Assembly: GCA_005239175.1 (NCBI GenBank)
Contig: SOPS01000001.1
Location: 310,001 to 374,000 of the forward strand
DNA: 64,000 bases
From: a halophilic archaeon SHRA6
Lineage (GTDB): Archaea > Halobacteriota > Halobacteria > Halobacteriales > Haloferacaceae
Direction: 5' to 3'
Below the pieces are notes generated by a model. The model made no database searches, was not told the origin of the DNA, and saw only the letters and a list, made by a program, of their open reading frames with translations. The position numbers and the translations under genes are program-made. Below, piece after piece: positions 44,326 to 53,063 of this stretch (its first letter is position 1; every line of letters starts with the position of its first letter).

Positions 44326-44498
44326 ATGCTATCGTCCGAACCTTCCGGTGGACAAATCAAAAGCCTTCTGAAAGGCCACCTAGACGATTTTTATGACGAT
44401 TCGAAATATTTGCCGTATGATTGCCACGAATGTGGGATTTTATTGGCTGTCCCGGCGGTATAGTTATTGGTTTTTTCGTCAGCGAGGCTACGATCGGC

Positions 44499-44682
44499 GG
44501 TATCCGAACAAATCGGCAGGCGGTATCCGAACAAATCGGCAGGCGGTATCCGAACAAATCAGCAGACAGTATCCAACTAAATCGGCAGGCGGTATCCGAA
44601 CAAATCAGCAGACAGTATCCAACCAAATCAGCAGGCGATACCCGAACAAATCAGCAGACAGTATCCAACCAAATCAGCAGCA
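44499..44682. repeat. Tandem array of eight 23-bp units
   Basis: Eight consecutive 23-bp units (44499-44682) with consensus ggtatccRaacaaatcRgcag plus two variable bases. There are two alternating variants (ggcggt- and acagt-starting), suggesting unequal duplications. There are no spacers, so it is not CRISPR. The array sits in the 524-bp gap between korA and the divergent flavin reductase gene; apart from this array, another short one and promoter-like sequence near 44384-44396, nothing was seen in the gap. Confidence 0.9.
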
Positions 44683-44750
44683 TCGAGCCGGTACCAACAG
44701 GGCTTGAAAACGCAGTGAGATCGGTGATTACAGGATTCAGGCACGAGAGA

Positions 44751-44820
44751 GTTCGATCGGAAACAACGCGACGAAGTTTGATCGGAAACAACGCGACAGA
44801 ACTCGATCGGAAACAAACAG
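44751..44820. repeat. Short tandem array of about 25-26-bp units
   Basis: Two full units and a partial third (44751-44775, 44776-44801, 44802-44820) share gatcggaaacaacgcgac. It lies 30 bp upstream of the flavin reductase gene and 69 bp after the 23-bp array, from which it differs completely in sequence. Confidence 0.8.
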
Positions 44821-44849
44821 CCTTTGATCGGCCAGCGCCAGGGTAGTGT

Positions 44850-45488
44850 ATGGACGCAACAGTCACGGTCCGATCGACGGCCGAGGTCGGCCCGGACACG
44901 GTCGCGATCGAGTTCGATTCGCCGGACGGCTTCGAGGCCGAACCCGGCCAGTTCGTCAAGCTCACCGGAACCGTCGACGGCGAGTCGTACTCACGGTTTT
45001 ATACGCTTTCTTCGCCTGACGTGATCGAGAGCTTCGAGGTGACAGTCGGGATCGACGAGGCGGAGGGCGGACCGTTTTCGGTGCACCTGGGTTCCCTGTC
45101 GGCAGGCGATACCCTGGAGATGACGGGCCCCTTCGGGAACAACTACTACGAGGGCGAATCCCGCGTGGTCGTGCTCGCAGGCGGACCGGGGATCGGTCCG
45201 GCCGTCGGGATCGGCGAGCGCGCGCTCGCAGAGGGCAAAACGGTCGCGGTCGTCTACGCAGACGACGAACCCGCCCACGAGGCCCGCCTGGCCGAACTTG
45301 AAGCCACCGGCGCGACCGTCTACGTGGTCTCAGGAGCGATCGAGGACGCCGTTGCAGCAACGCTCTCCGAGGAACCCGACGAGCAGGTGTTCGTCTACGG
45401 CTTCGGGTCGTTCGTCGAGGAAGCCGAGGCGGCGATCGAAGCTGCTGGCGGCGATCCCGCAGAAGCGAAGGTCGAAAACTTCGGGTAG
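44850..45488 (+). CDS. FAD-dependent oxidoreductase (ferredoxin reductase-like)
   Basis: A 212-residue two-domain reductase. FAD motif SRFYTLSSP (RxYT type) near residue 48; NAD(P) domain motif GGPGIGPAVG near 110, with VFVYGFGSFVEEAE near the end. It moves electrons between NAD(P)H and a flavin or iron-sulfur carrier. It is divergent from korA, which makes a ferredoxin-linked role worth considering. Confidence 0.88.
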   Translation: MDATVTVRSTAEVGPDTVAIEFDSPDGFEAEPGQFVKLTGTVDGESYSRFYTLSSPDVIESFEVTVGIDEAEGGPFSVHLGSLSAGDTLEMTGPFGNNYYEGESRVVVLAGGPGIGPAVGIGERALAEGKTVAVVYADDEPAHEARLAELEATGATVYVVSGAIEDAVAATLSEEPDEQVFVYGFGSFVEEAEAAIEAAGGDPAEAKVENFG

Positions 45489-45562
45489 CTCGATCGTCCG
45501 GACGTCCCGTCCCGAGTGGCCCACCCGGAATCCTTAATGATTAGTCCGGCAAAACTTGCGGC

Positions 45563-47263
45563 ATGTACGACCCCGACGAGCTCGATCGGATCCGTGAGGC
45601 GAAAGCCGAGTGGGACGAAACAACTCTCGGACCGACGCTGGAGCGGTTCGGGGAGCGAAAAGAACGGTTTGCAACGGTCTCGAATCTTGAGGTCGATCGG
45701 CTTTATACCCCGACAGACGTCGCCGAGTTGGACTACCTCGAGGATCTCGGCTTCCCGGGTGAGGAACCGTACACCCGTGGGGTCTACCCAACGATGCACC
45801 GCGGGCGGACGTGGACGATGCGGCAGTTCGCCGGCTTTGGGACCGCCGAGGAGACGAACGATCGGTTTCACTACCTGATCGAAAACGGACAGACCGGGCT
45901 CTCGACGGCGTTCGACATGCCGTCGCTCATGGGGAAAGACTCAGACGATCCTCTCTCGGACGGCGAGGTCGGCAAAGAGGGCGTCGCGGTCGACACCTTG
46001 CGGGACATGGAGATCCTCTTTGAGGGGATTGACGTCGGCGAGGTATCAACCTCCTTTACCATCAATCCGAGTGCGCCGGTCATCTACGCGATGTACGTCG
46101 CACTCGCGGATAAGAAGGGTGTCCCTCGTGAGGACATCCGCGGTACCCTCCAGAATGACATGCTCAAAGAGTTCATCGCCCAAAAGGAGTGGGTCATCCC
46201 CCCGGAGCCGTCGCTCTCACTCGTCACCGACGTGATCGAGTTCGCCGCCGCCGAAACCCCGAATTTCAAGCCGATCTCGGTGTCGGGATACCACATCCGT
46301 GAGGCGGGTTCGACGGCGATCCAGGAGCTCGCGTTCACGCTCGCGGACGGCTTCGCATATGTCGAGGACGCGATCGACCGTGGGCTGGATGTTGACGAAT
46401 TCGCGCCACAGCTGTCCTTTTTTTTCAATTCGCACAACTCGATCTTCGAGGAGGTCGCGAAGTTCCGCGCGGCGCGGCGGATCTACGCGCAGGTCATGGA
46501 CGAGTGGTACGACGCCGACGATCCGCGATCGAAGCAGCTGAAGTTCCACACCCAGACTGCCGGCCAGTCACTGACCGCCCAGCAGCCGCTGAACAACATT
46601 GTCCGGGTGACGATCCAAGCGCTCGCGGGCGTCTTGGGCGGGACCCAGTCACTGCACACGAACTCCTTTGACGAGGCGCTCGCGTTACCCTCCGAGGAGG
46701 CCGTTCGAGTCTCACTTCGGACCCAACAGATCATCGCCGAGGAGTCCGGCGCAGCCGACTCGATCGATCCGCTGGGTGGGAGCTTCATGATTGAGTCGCT
46801 CACTGACGAGACCGAACAGAAGGCGATGGCATATATCGAGGAGATCAAATCGATGGGCGACGGCTCAGTCCGCGACGGCGTGCTCGCCGGGATCGAGGAA
46901 GGCTACTTCCACCGGGAGATCCAAGACGCCGCCTACGAGTATCAATCGCGGGTCGAGGCCGGCAAGGAGACCGTCGTGGGAGTGAACAAATACACGATCG
47001 AGGAGGACACCAGTCCGGACCTTCTGCACATCGACGAGACGACACAGGACAGACAGCTCGATCGACTCGAATCGGTGAAAGCCGATCGCGACGACGCGGC
47101 CGTCGATCGGGCGCTAAGTGATCTTGCGGCGGCGATCGATGCGGGCGAAAACGTCATGCCAGCTATGGTCGAAGCGGTCAAAGCGTACGCGACAATGGGT
47201 GAGATTATGGATATATTCGAGGCGACCCACGGCAGCTACCAGGAGATGGTGCGGATCACGTAG
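45563..47263 (+). CDS. mcmA: Methylmalonyl-CoA mutase, large (catalytic) subunit
   Basis: A 566-residue B12-dependent mutase that interconverts methylmalonyl-CoA and succinyl-CoA. Substrate-binding blocks are GVYPTMHRGRTWTMRQFAGF near residue 73 and SVSGYHIREAGSTA near 240; HTQTAGQSLTAQQPLNN near 330 and GTQSLHTNSFDEALALP near 360 follow. The cobalamin-binding domain is absent and must come from a separate small subunit. A gene fossil follows immediately downstream. Confidence 0.96.
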   Translation: MYDPDELDRIREAKAEWDETTLGPTLERFGERKERFATVSNLEVDRLYTPTDVAELDYLEDLGFPGEEPYTRGVYPTMHRGRTWTMRQFAGFGTAEETNDRFHYLIENGQTGLSTAFDMPSLMGKDSDDPLSDGEVGKEGVAVDTLRDMEILFEGIDVGEVSTSFTINPSAPVIYAMYVALADKKGVPREDIRGTLQNDMLKEFIAQKEWVIPPEPSLSLVTDVIEFAAAETPNFKPISVSGYHIREAGSTAIQELAFTLADGFAYVEDAIDRGLDVDEFAPQLSFFFNSHNSIFEEVAKFRAARRIYAQVMDEWYDADDPRSKQLKFHTQTAGQSLTAQQPLNNIVRVTIQALAGVLGGTQSLHTNSFDEALALPSEEAVRVSLRTQQIIAEESGAADSIDPLGGSFMIESLTDETEQKAMAYIEEIKSMGDGSVRDGVLAGIEEGYFHREIQDAAYEYQSRVEAGKETVVGVNKYTIEEDTSPDLLHIDETTQDRQLDRLESVKADRDDAAVDRALSDLAAAIDAGENVMPAMVEAVKAYATMGEIMDIFEATHGSYQEMVRIT

Positions 47264-47450
47264 CTGCCGAAATCTCTCGGCTGCGGTCGAAGCCGGTACC
47301 GCTGCGAGTCCTGTCGCGAGACCGACGACGTTGTCCGGAAAAATCATGCGTCGCCTCCTCGAAGGCATGATGTGGCAACGAGTTCGGCGACACCAGCGCA
47401 CACAGGAACCGCGAGATCGTCGGAACGATCACTTCGACAAACGGAAACGC
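47264..47450 (+). pseudogene. Remnant of an acyl/acetyl-CoA synthetase C-terminus
   Basis: Directly after mcmA, the sequence encodes SGKIMRRLLEGM (from 47334), the signature end of AMP-forming acyl-CoA synthetases. After a frameshift it continues in the +1 frame from 47374 as GNEFGDTSAHRNREIVGTI. The intact acs at 48876 has SGKIMRRLLENIANGEELGNTSTLRNPDVV at the matching place. The upstream part is deleted or scrambled. It is therefore a decayed second synthetase gene, not a functional one. Confidence 0.75.
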
Positions 47451-47496
47451 GTCGTGCAGCTAGTCCGTCGATCGATCGAACGTCGAGAGGGTACCC

Positions 47497-48687
47497 GTGA
47501 GTAGCAAACGCGAGCCGACCCCACCCAGCGAGCGGATCGTCAGCATTGATGTGCTCCGCGGGTTCGCCCTCCTCGGCATCCTGTTGATCAACGTGTGGGT
47601 GTTCGCGATGCCGGAGGTGACGCTGTCGAATCCCACGGTGTACGGTGACTTTAGCGGAGCCAACTACGCCGCGTGGCTCGGGAGCCACGTCCTCGCAGAA
47701 GGGAAGATGATCTCCATCTTCACGCTGCTTTTCGGCGCCGGCGTGTTGCTTTTCACCGAGAACAAACCCGGAGACGCTACCGGGCTGTTCCAGCGGCGCA
47801 ACGCGTGGTTGCTCGTGATCGGGCTGGCACACGCGTACCTACTTTGGTACGGCGATATCCTCGTCACCTACGCGCTGTGTGGATTCGCGGTGGTGTACAT
47901 CCGCGAGTGGCCCGCCCGGACCCAGATCGGCGTCGGGATTGCGCTGCTTGCGATCATTTCCGTCTCTGAGCTGGCGGTGGCGGTATCAGTCGGGGAAGAC
48001 GCGATCCGCGCCCAGTGGGAGCCGACAGCGGCCGCGATCCAATCGGAGGTCGAGACGTACCGATCGGGCTGGCTCGCGCAGATGGACCACCGCGTCCCGA
48101 CCTCGTTTCGCCGGCAGACGAGTGGCTTCATCGGCTACTCGGCGTGGCGGGTTGGCGGGCTCATGTCGATCGGTACGGGGCTGTACAAATCCGGGGTATT
48201 GACAAACGAGCGATCGGCTCAGGAGTACCGCAGGCTGGCGCTCGCAAGTGGAACCGCCGGGTTCGCGATGGTTCTCGCCGGCGTGTGGTACATCACGGCT
48301 GCCGACTGGGGTGCCGGCGCAGCGCTGTACTTCCGACAGTTCAACCACTGGGGAAGCTTGCTGGTTGCGCTCTGTTACGTGGCGGGCGTCATGCTGTTTT
48401 GTCGCCGCTGGGGAGACGGACCTGTCGCGGGAGCCTTCGCGGCGGTCGGCCGAACCGCCCTGTCGAACTACCTGCTCCAGACCGTGTTGGCGACATCGAT
48501 CTTTTACGGCCACGGGCTCGGGCTGTTCGGCTCGGTGAGTCGCGTTGAGATGCTCGGCGTCGTGGTTGCGATCTGGGCGGTGCAGGTCCCGCTGTCGGTG
48601 GTGTGGCTTCGGTACTTCCGCTTTGGACCGATCGAGTGGCTCTGGCGGACCGCGACCTACGGGGAGCAACAGCCGCTTCGCAAGTAG
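47497..48687 (+). CDS. DUF418 (YeiB-type) membrane protein
   Basis: A 396-residue protein starting with GTG. The N-terminus RIVSIDVLRGFALLGILLIN is the hallmark of the DUF418/acyltransferase-3-like membrane family. About ten membrane helices follow, and the DUF418 core is in the C-terminal half (FRQFNHWGSLLVALCYVAGV, GRTALSNYLLQT). It may be an acyltransferase or exporter of unknown substrate. It lies between mcmA and acs; the fossil synthetase occupies the gap before it. Confidence 0.88.
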   Translation: MSSKREPTPPSERIVSIDVLRGFALLGILLINVWVFAMPEVTLSNPTVYGDFSGANYAAWLGSHVLAEGKMISIFTLLFGAGVLLFTENKPGDATGLFQRRNAWLLVIGLAHAYLLWYGDILVTYALCGFAVVYIREWPARTQIGVGIALLAIISVSELAVAVSVGEDAIRAQWEPTAAAIQSEVETYRSGWLAQMDHRVPTSFRRQTSGFIGYSAWRVGGLMSIGTGLYKSGVLTNERSAQEYRRLALASGTAGFAMVLAGVWYITAADWGAGAALYFRQFNHWGSLLVALCYVAGVMLFCRRWGDGPVAGAFAAVGRTALSNYLLQTVLATSIFYGHGLGLFGSVSRVEMLGVVVAIWAVQVPLSVVWLRYFRFGPIEWLWRTATYGEQQPLRK

Positions 48688-48840
48688 CGGGATCGGTTTG
48701 TGAGCGCCGCGTCACGTCTCGTACTCGCTCGCTGATGGCCGAACGGTTGTTTCGTCGAGACCGTACCGTCGGAGTGCGGTTGTAGCCACACAGGGAGACC
48801 CACGACGTTTTGTCTCACACTTTTTATCATTAACACCCCC

Positions 48841-48868
48841 GTTTATTATGACCTACTAATTGTATTAG
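48841..48868 (+). promoter_or_regulatory. Promoter region of acs with an inverted repeat
   Basis: A TATA-like box (gtttattatg, 48841-48850) lies about 26-35 nt before the acs ATG. Between them is the perfect inverted repeat CTAAT-TGT-ATTAG (48856-48868), which could be an operator placed to block transcription initiation. Confidence 0.5.
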
Positions 48869-48875
48869 GATACCC

Positions 48876-50855
48876 ATGACAGATGACGACGGAGAACTCG
48901 AAGCGCGGTTGGCCGAAGGGGAGTCGTTTGAGCCGCCCGCATCGTTCGTTGAGCAGGCGAACGCCGCTGATCCAGCGATATATGAGGAGTTTGAAGAGAA
49001 CTGGCCAGACTGTTGGGAACAGGCAGCTGACCTCATCGATTGGTACGAAGACTACGACGAGGTGTTAGACGACAGTAACGCCCCGTTCTATGAGTGGTTC
49101 GTCAACGGCAAGACGAACGCCTCGTACAACTGCCTCGATCGGCACCTCGAAGAGCGAGGCGACGAAGTTGCCCTCCAGTGGGTTGGGGAACCGGTCGACG
49201 AGGCGGACCGATCGTTCACCTACGAGGAACTCCACGAGGAGGTAAACGAGTTCGCGGCAGGGCTCCGTGAGCTTGGTGTCGAGGAGGACGATGTCGTTAC
49301 GATGTACATGCCGATGGTTCCCGAGTTGGCGATCGCGCTGTTGGCGTGTGCGCGCATCGGCGCGCCTCACAGCGTCGTCTTCGCGGGCTTTTCGGCGGAC
49401 GCACTTGCGACACGAATGAACGCCGCGGAGTCGGAGTACCTGCTCACCTGTGACGGCTACTACCGCCGGGGCGACCCCCTCGATCACCTCTCGAAAGCGA
49501 ACAAGGGGCTCGACGGGGTCGACCACGAGGTCTCGACGATCGTCGTCGATCGGCTGGGCGAGGACGGCTTCGGCCACGGCCTCAGCGAGGATCAGACTGC
49601 ATACGCCGATCTCCTCGCAGCCAACGAGGGGGCGACGGTCGAGCCAGTCGAGCGCGACGCTGAGGACATGCTGTTTTTGATGTACACCTCGGGGACGACG
49701 GGCAAGCCGAAGGGCGTTAAACACACGACTGGTGGTTATCTCTCGTGGGCTGCGTGGACCGCACAGAACGTCCTCGACATCAAGCCCGAAGACACCTACT
49801 TCTGTTCGGCCGACATCGGCTGGATCACGGGCCACTCCTACATTGTCTACGGCCCGCTCGCGCTCGGGACGACGACGATGATGTACGAGGGAACCCCAGA
49901 CTATCCGGACAAAGATCGACTCTGGGAGATCATCGAAGAGTACGAGGCAACCCAGTTGTACACCGCGCCGACAGCGATTCGGGCATTCATGAAGTGGGGG
50001 AAATCCTATCCAGCGGAGCACGACCTCTCCTCACTCCGGCTGCTCGGGACGGTCGGCGAGCCGATCAATCCCCGCGCCTGGAAGTGGTACTACACCCACA
50101 TCGGCGACGAGGAGTGTCCGATCGTCGATACGTGGTGGCAGACCGAAACCGGCGGCATGATGATAACGACGCTGCCAGGGCTTAAAACCATGAAACCAGG
50201 GGCGGCGGGGCCGCCTCTACCGGGCGTAGACGTACGGATCGTCAACGCCGCTGGCGAGGAAGTCGATCCCGGTCAAGCAGGGTACCTCACCGTTCAAAAA
50301 CCGTGGCCGGGAATGCTGCGGACGCTGTATAAAAACGACGATCGGTTCATCGATGAGTACTGGCGAGAGTATTCGGATCCGGACGCTGACGAGTGGGTGT
50401 ACTTCCCCGAAGACGGCGCAAAGATCGACCACGACGGCTACATCACCGTCCTCGGGCGCGTCGACGACGTCATCAACGTCTCCGGACACCGCCTTGGCAC
50501 GATGGAGATCGAATCGGCGATCGTTGGCGTTGAGGGCGTCGCCGAGGCCGCCGTGGTCGGCGGCAGCCACGACATCAAAGGTGAGGCCGTCTACGCCTAC
50601 GTCATCACTGAAGAGGGATACGAAGAGAACGAAGAACTCCGCCAGCGGATCATCGACGGCGTGAACGAGGCGATCGGGCCGATCGCAAAGCCCGAATCCG
50701 TCGTGTTCACGCCAGAGCTGCCGAAAACGCGATCGGGCAAGATCATGCGGCGGCTACTCGAAAACATTGCCAACGGGGAAGAACTCGGGAATACGAGCAC
50801 GCTGCGGAACCCAGACGTCGTCGAGGACATCCAGGCGAGAGCACAAAACGACTGA
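48876..50855 (+). CDS. acs: Acetate-CoA ligase (AMP-forming acetyl-CoA synthetase)
   Basis: A 659-residue enzyme that converts acetate, ATP and CoA to acetyl-CoA. Motifs: YTSGTTGKPKGVKHT (AMP-binding) near residue 268; TVGEPINPRAWKWY, DTWWQTETGGMM and the C-terminal TRSGKIMRRLL with the catalytic and acetylation-target lysine K622. Length is typical. An acyl-CoA synthetase remnant lies 1.4 kb upstream, so this may be the surviving copy. Confidence 0.96.
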   Translation: MTDDDGELEARLAEGESFEPPASFVEQANAADPAIYEEFEENWPDCWEQAADLIDWYEDYDEVLDDSNAPFYEWFVNGKTNASYNCLDRHLEERGDEVALQWVGEPVDEADRSFTYEELHEEVNEFAAGLRELGVEEDDVVTMYMPMVPELAIALLACARIGAPHSVVFAGFSADALATRMNAAESEYLLTCDGYYRRGDPLDHLSKANKGLDGVDHEVSTIVVDRLGEDGFGHGLSEDQTAYADLLAANEGATVEPVERDAEDMLFLMYTSGTTGKPKGVKHTTGGYLSWAAWTAQNVLDIKPEDTYFCSADIGWITGHSYIVYGPLALGTTTMMYEGTPDYPDKDRLWEIIEEYEATQLYTAPTAIRAFMKWGKSYPAEHDLSSLRLLGTVGEPINPRAWKWYYTHIGDEECPIVDTWWQTETGGMMITTLPGLKTMKPGAAGPPLPGVDVRIVNAAGEEVDPGQAGYLTVQKPWPGMLRTLYKNDDRFIDEYWREYSDPDADEWVYFPEDGAKIDHDGYITVLGRVDDVINVSGHRLGTMEIESAIVGVEGVAEAAVVGGSHDIKGEAVYAYVITEEGYEENEELRQRIIDGVNEAIGPIAKPESVVFTPELPKTRSGKIMRRLLENIANGEELGNTSTLRNPDVVEDIQARAQND

Positions 50856-50939
50856 TACTGGGACGGTTCGTCGGAGGCGTGCTATCTTTTTGTCGCAGTA
50901 GGCCTCCCGAAGTGATGTTTGTACCCCCACGCGGACCAG

Positions 50940-51203
50940 TTACGGTTCGGTGTCAGGATTAACCCACGTGTGGAGACAGCGTTCATCACAAAGGTATCGG
51001 GCCGCCTCTTGATCGTCGTCAGGTGAGAGTCGTAGTCGGACAACGATGTGTTGCTCCGAGAGTCGTAGATGACTCCCACAGTTTGCACACGGCTCGATCG
51101 ACTCGCCGCGTTGGTCCCACAGCCGATGGTAGTTGATACGGCGGATTTGCGCTGGTTCGTCGAACCCTGGCGGGGTCGTTCCGGTGTAGTCCGAAAGGGA
51201 CAT
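50940..51203 (-). CDS. Small haloarchaeal zinc-binding protein
   Basis: An 87-residue protein with CANC near residue 39 and CDERC near 72 that can bind one zinc, probably as a treble-clef finger. The N-terminal part is Pro/Gly-rich. The function is unknown. An A-tract (reading ttaaaaaaacc on the minus strand) lies about 10-20 nt upstream of its start, and the gene is convergent with acs. Confidence 0.75.
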   Translation of the reverse strand: MSLSDYTGTTPPGFDEPAQIRRINYHRLWDQRGESIEPCANCGSHLRLSEQHIVVRLRLSPDDDQEAARYLCDERCLHTWVNPDTEP

Positions 51204-51337
51204 ACCGGTTTTTTTAATCCGTTTCTACCTAAGTATTTTCAACTTTTTGATATTTAGACGGACAGACTCCTACCACCCGACCGTCATGCGAACGTATGTC
51301 ACAAGTGATGTCGCAACGACCGACAGATAGTTAGACC

Positions 51338-51793
51338 TCACCTACCGGAGAGGTCGTCATTGTCGGTCTGTTTGACCAGGAAAACGGGGATTTCAGTCTG
51401 TTTAATTACGGTCTCGGCCACGCTACCCAACAGTAGTCGATCGAGCCCCGATCGGCCGTTGGTGCCCATCACGATGACGTCGGCGTCCTCCCCCTCGGCG
51501 TATTCAACGATCGTCTCCGCCGGAATGCCCTCGCGGATGACGGTTTTGGAGTCAATGTCTGCTGCAGCGGCTTTCTCAGCGACCATCGAGGTCGCCCGTT
51601 CACCCTCGGCAGTCAGCGCCTCACGGATCTGTTCGGAGCCGAGTTCGGGCGCCATTCGGCCGAGTCGTTCGTGGTCGACGACGTAGAGGATGTCGAGATC
51701 GGCGCCGTGTCGCTCAGCGAGATCCAGCGCGTGTTCGAACGCGGCGATCGCGGCGTCGCTGCCGTCCGTTGGAAGGAGAATTCGATCGTACAC
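51338..51793 (-). CDS. Universal stress protein (UspA family)
   Basis: A 151-residue UspA-fold protein. N-terminal ILLPTDGSDAA and C-terminal ATP-binding motif MGTNGRSGLDRLLLGSVAETV are complete, so it is likely of the ATP-binding type. Such proteins act as stress regulators or chaperone-like factors. It stands alone. Confidence 0.93.
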   Translation of the reverse strand: MYDRILLPTDGSDAAIAAFEHALDLAERHGADLDILYVVDHERLGRMAPELGSEQIREALTAEGERATSMVAEKAAAADIDSKTVIREGIPAETIVEYAEGEDADVIVMGTNGRSGLDRLLLGSVAETVIKQTEIPVFLVKQTDNDDLSGR

Positions 51794-51939
51794 AATCGGA
51801 GATTACACACCAGAGAAATTGAATCCGACGGTCTGTTCTCAGTGGCTGGCAACCGCTCAAGACTGACGATCGCTAGAGTCGTCTACCAGCCCGAGCAGCC
51901 GATCCCAATACATTTGTTCACATACGACAATAATACGGT

Positions 51940-52380
51940 ATGGGTGTCGCCTACGCCGCCGTCGAGGCGGCTAACCTCCTCGCAATCGTGGTGTTAGTGG
52001 GGGCAACAATATCGATGGTACTCGTCGTGCTTCCGGTGGTCCGTCGGGGAATCGTTTCGACGGCCGTTGTCCGATCGATCGGCCGGCGCTTTGCCGGCGT
52101 TACTGCCGTGTCGGGGACCGGAGTGCTCCTCACAGAGGCGTATCTCACGTCGACACAGCACACACTGTCGTCGCTCGTGACGACGATGTCTGGTCGCCTC
52201 GTGCTGGCGTCGATGCTACTTTGGGTCGTCCTCGTCGCCTGCGTGACGGTCGGAACCGGCCGGTTCGCAAAAGCGGTGGCGATCGGCGAGACAGAAGCCG
52301 CTGCCGCACGGAGTCGGCGCTGGTACGAGATCTCAGCGATCGTGGGCGCGGCAAGCATCGCGTTGACTGGGTTGTTTTGA
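51940..52380 (+). CDS. Small CopD-like membrane protein
   Basis: A 146-residue protein with four membrane helices (about 9-29, 47-65, 84-106, 125-145). It resembles short CopD-like or DUF-type haloarchaeal transport proteins, but has few conserved residues. It is near the thioredoxin gene, which is convergent. Function is uncertain. Confidence 0.65.
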   Translation: MGVAYAAVEAANLLAIVVLVGATISMVLVVLPVVRRGIVSTAVVRSIGRRFAGVTAVSGTGVLLTEAYLTSTQHTLSSLVTTMSGRLVLASMLLWVVLVACVTVGTGRFAKAVAIGETEAAAARSRRWYEISAIVGAASIALTGLF

Positions 52381-52411
52381 GCCGAGTCCACAGCTCGCCG
52401 CAGTCGACGTT

Positions 52412-52837
52412 TCAGGTGTACTTCCCAAGAAGCTGTTCGAACTGTGATTTCGGCTGTGCGCCGACAATCCGCTCTGTTGGAGAGCCCGCGGCGAACAACA
52501 CGAGGTTCGGAACGCCCTGCACGCCATACTGGGCTGCGAGACGCTGATGTTGGTCGATGTCGACTTTCGCGATCGCCGCGTCGGTTTCAGCAGCCAGTTC
52601 TTCCAGCGTCGGCTCGAGCATCTTGCACGGACCACACCACTCCGCAAAGAAATCAACGAGTACGACATCGTGGGTATTCGTGACTTCAGCGAGGTGATCG
52701 GGGCCGTTGATGTGAATCGGCGTATCGGGGGAATCAGCGCTTTGACTCTCGTCTTCGCCGGATTCGTCGGCGAGTTGGGCCGCTAGCTGTTCGCGTTTTT
52801 GTTCGCGGATCGCGTCGAGGTCGTCTGAACGACTCAT
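52412..52837 (-). CDS. trxA: Thioredoxin with an acidic N-terminal extension
   Basis: A 141-residue thioredoxin; the active site is W67-C68-G-P-C71, followed by the cis-proline loop GVPNLVLF. Residues 1-45 form an acidic, coiled segment (MSRSDDLDAIREQKREQLAA) not present in standard thioredoxins. The start is set at 52837; the in-frame extension further upstream is repeat sequence and not part of the protein. Confidence 0.93.
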   Translation of the reverse strand: MSRSDDLDAIREQKREQLAAQLADESGEDESQSADSPDTPIHINGPDHLAEVTNTHDVVLVDFFAEWCGPCKMLEPTLEELAAETDAAIAKVDIDQHQRLAAQYGVQGVPNLVLFAAGSPTERIVGAQPKSQFEQLLGKYT

Positions 52838-52937
52838 AGAGGGTGATACGGTATGAAGAGAGATAAGTATTGTCCAAGTTGTGCACAACTGCTGGAAAAC
52901 CGCCGGGGTGGAAAACCAGCGATCAGCGGGCAGTCCA

Positions 52938-53063
52938 CAGTCCGCCAGCACCGGAGGCGGTGTCAAGGAGTGCAGCCTACAGTCCGCCAGCTCTGGAGGC
53001 AGTGTCAAGGAGTGCAGCCTACAGTCCGCCAGCACCGGAAGCGGTGTCAGGGAGTGCAGCCGC
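52938..53063. repeat. Three 42-bp tandem units derived from the end of the VOC gene
   Basis: Units at 52938-52979, 52980-53021 and 53022-53063 (three complete copies, a few substitutions). Read on the minus strand, each unit is the last 13 codons of the VOC gene plus, for the two units ending it, a TAG stop codon. The first unit (53022-53063) is inside the gene. The unit is exactly 14 codons, so the array looks like slippage duplications of the gene's own 3' end. Confidence 0.9.

Noticed and set aside
44499-44682. Possible CRISPR array
   Set aside because: The 23-bp units follow each other directly without spacers and no cas genes are present, so it is a simple tandem repeat.
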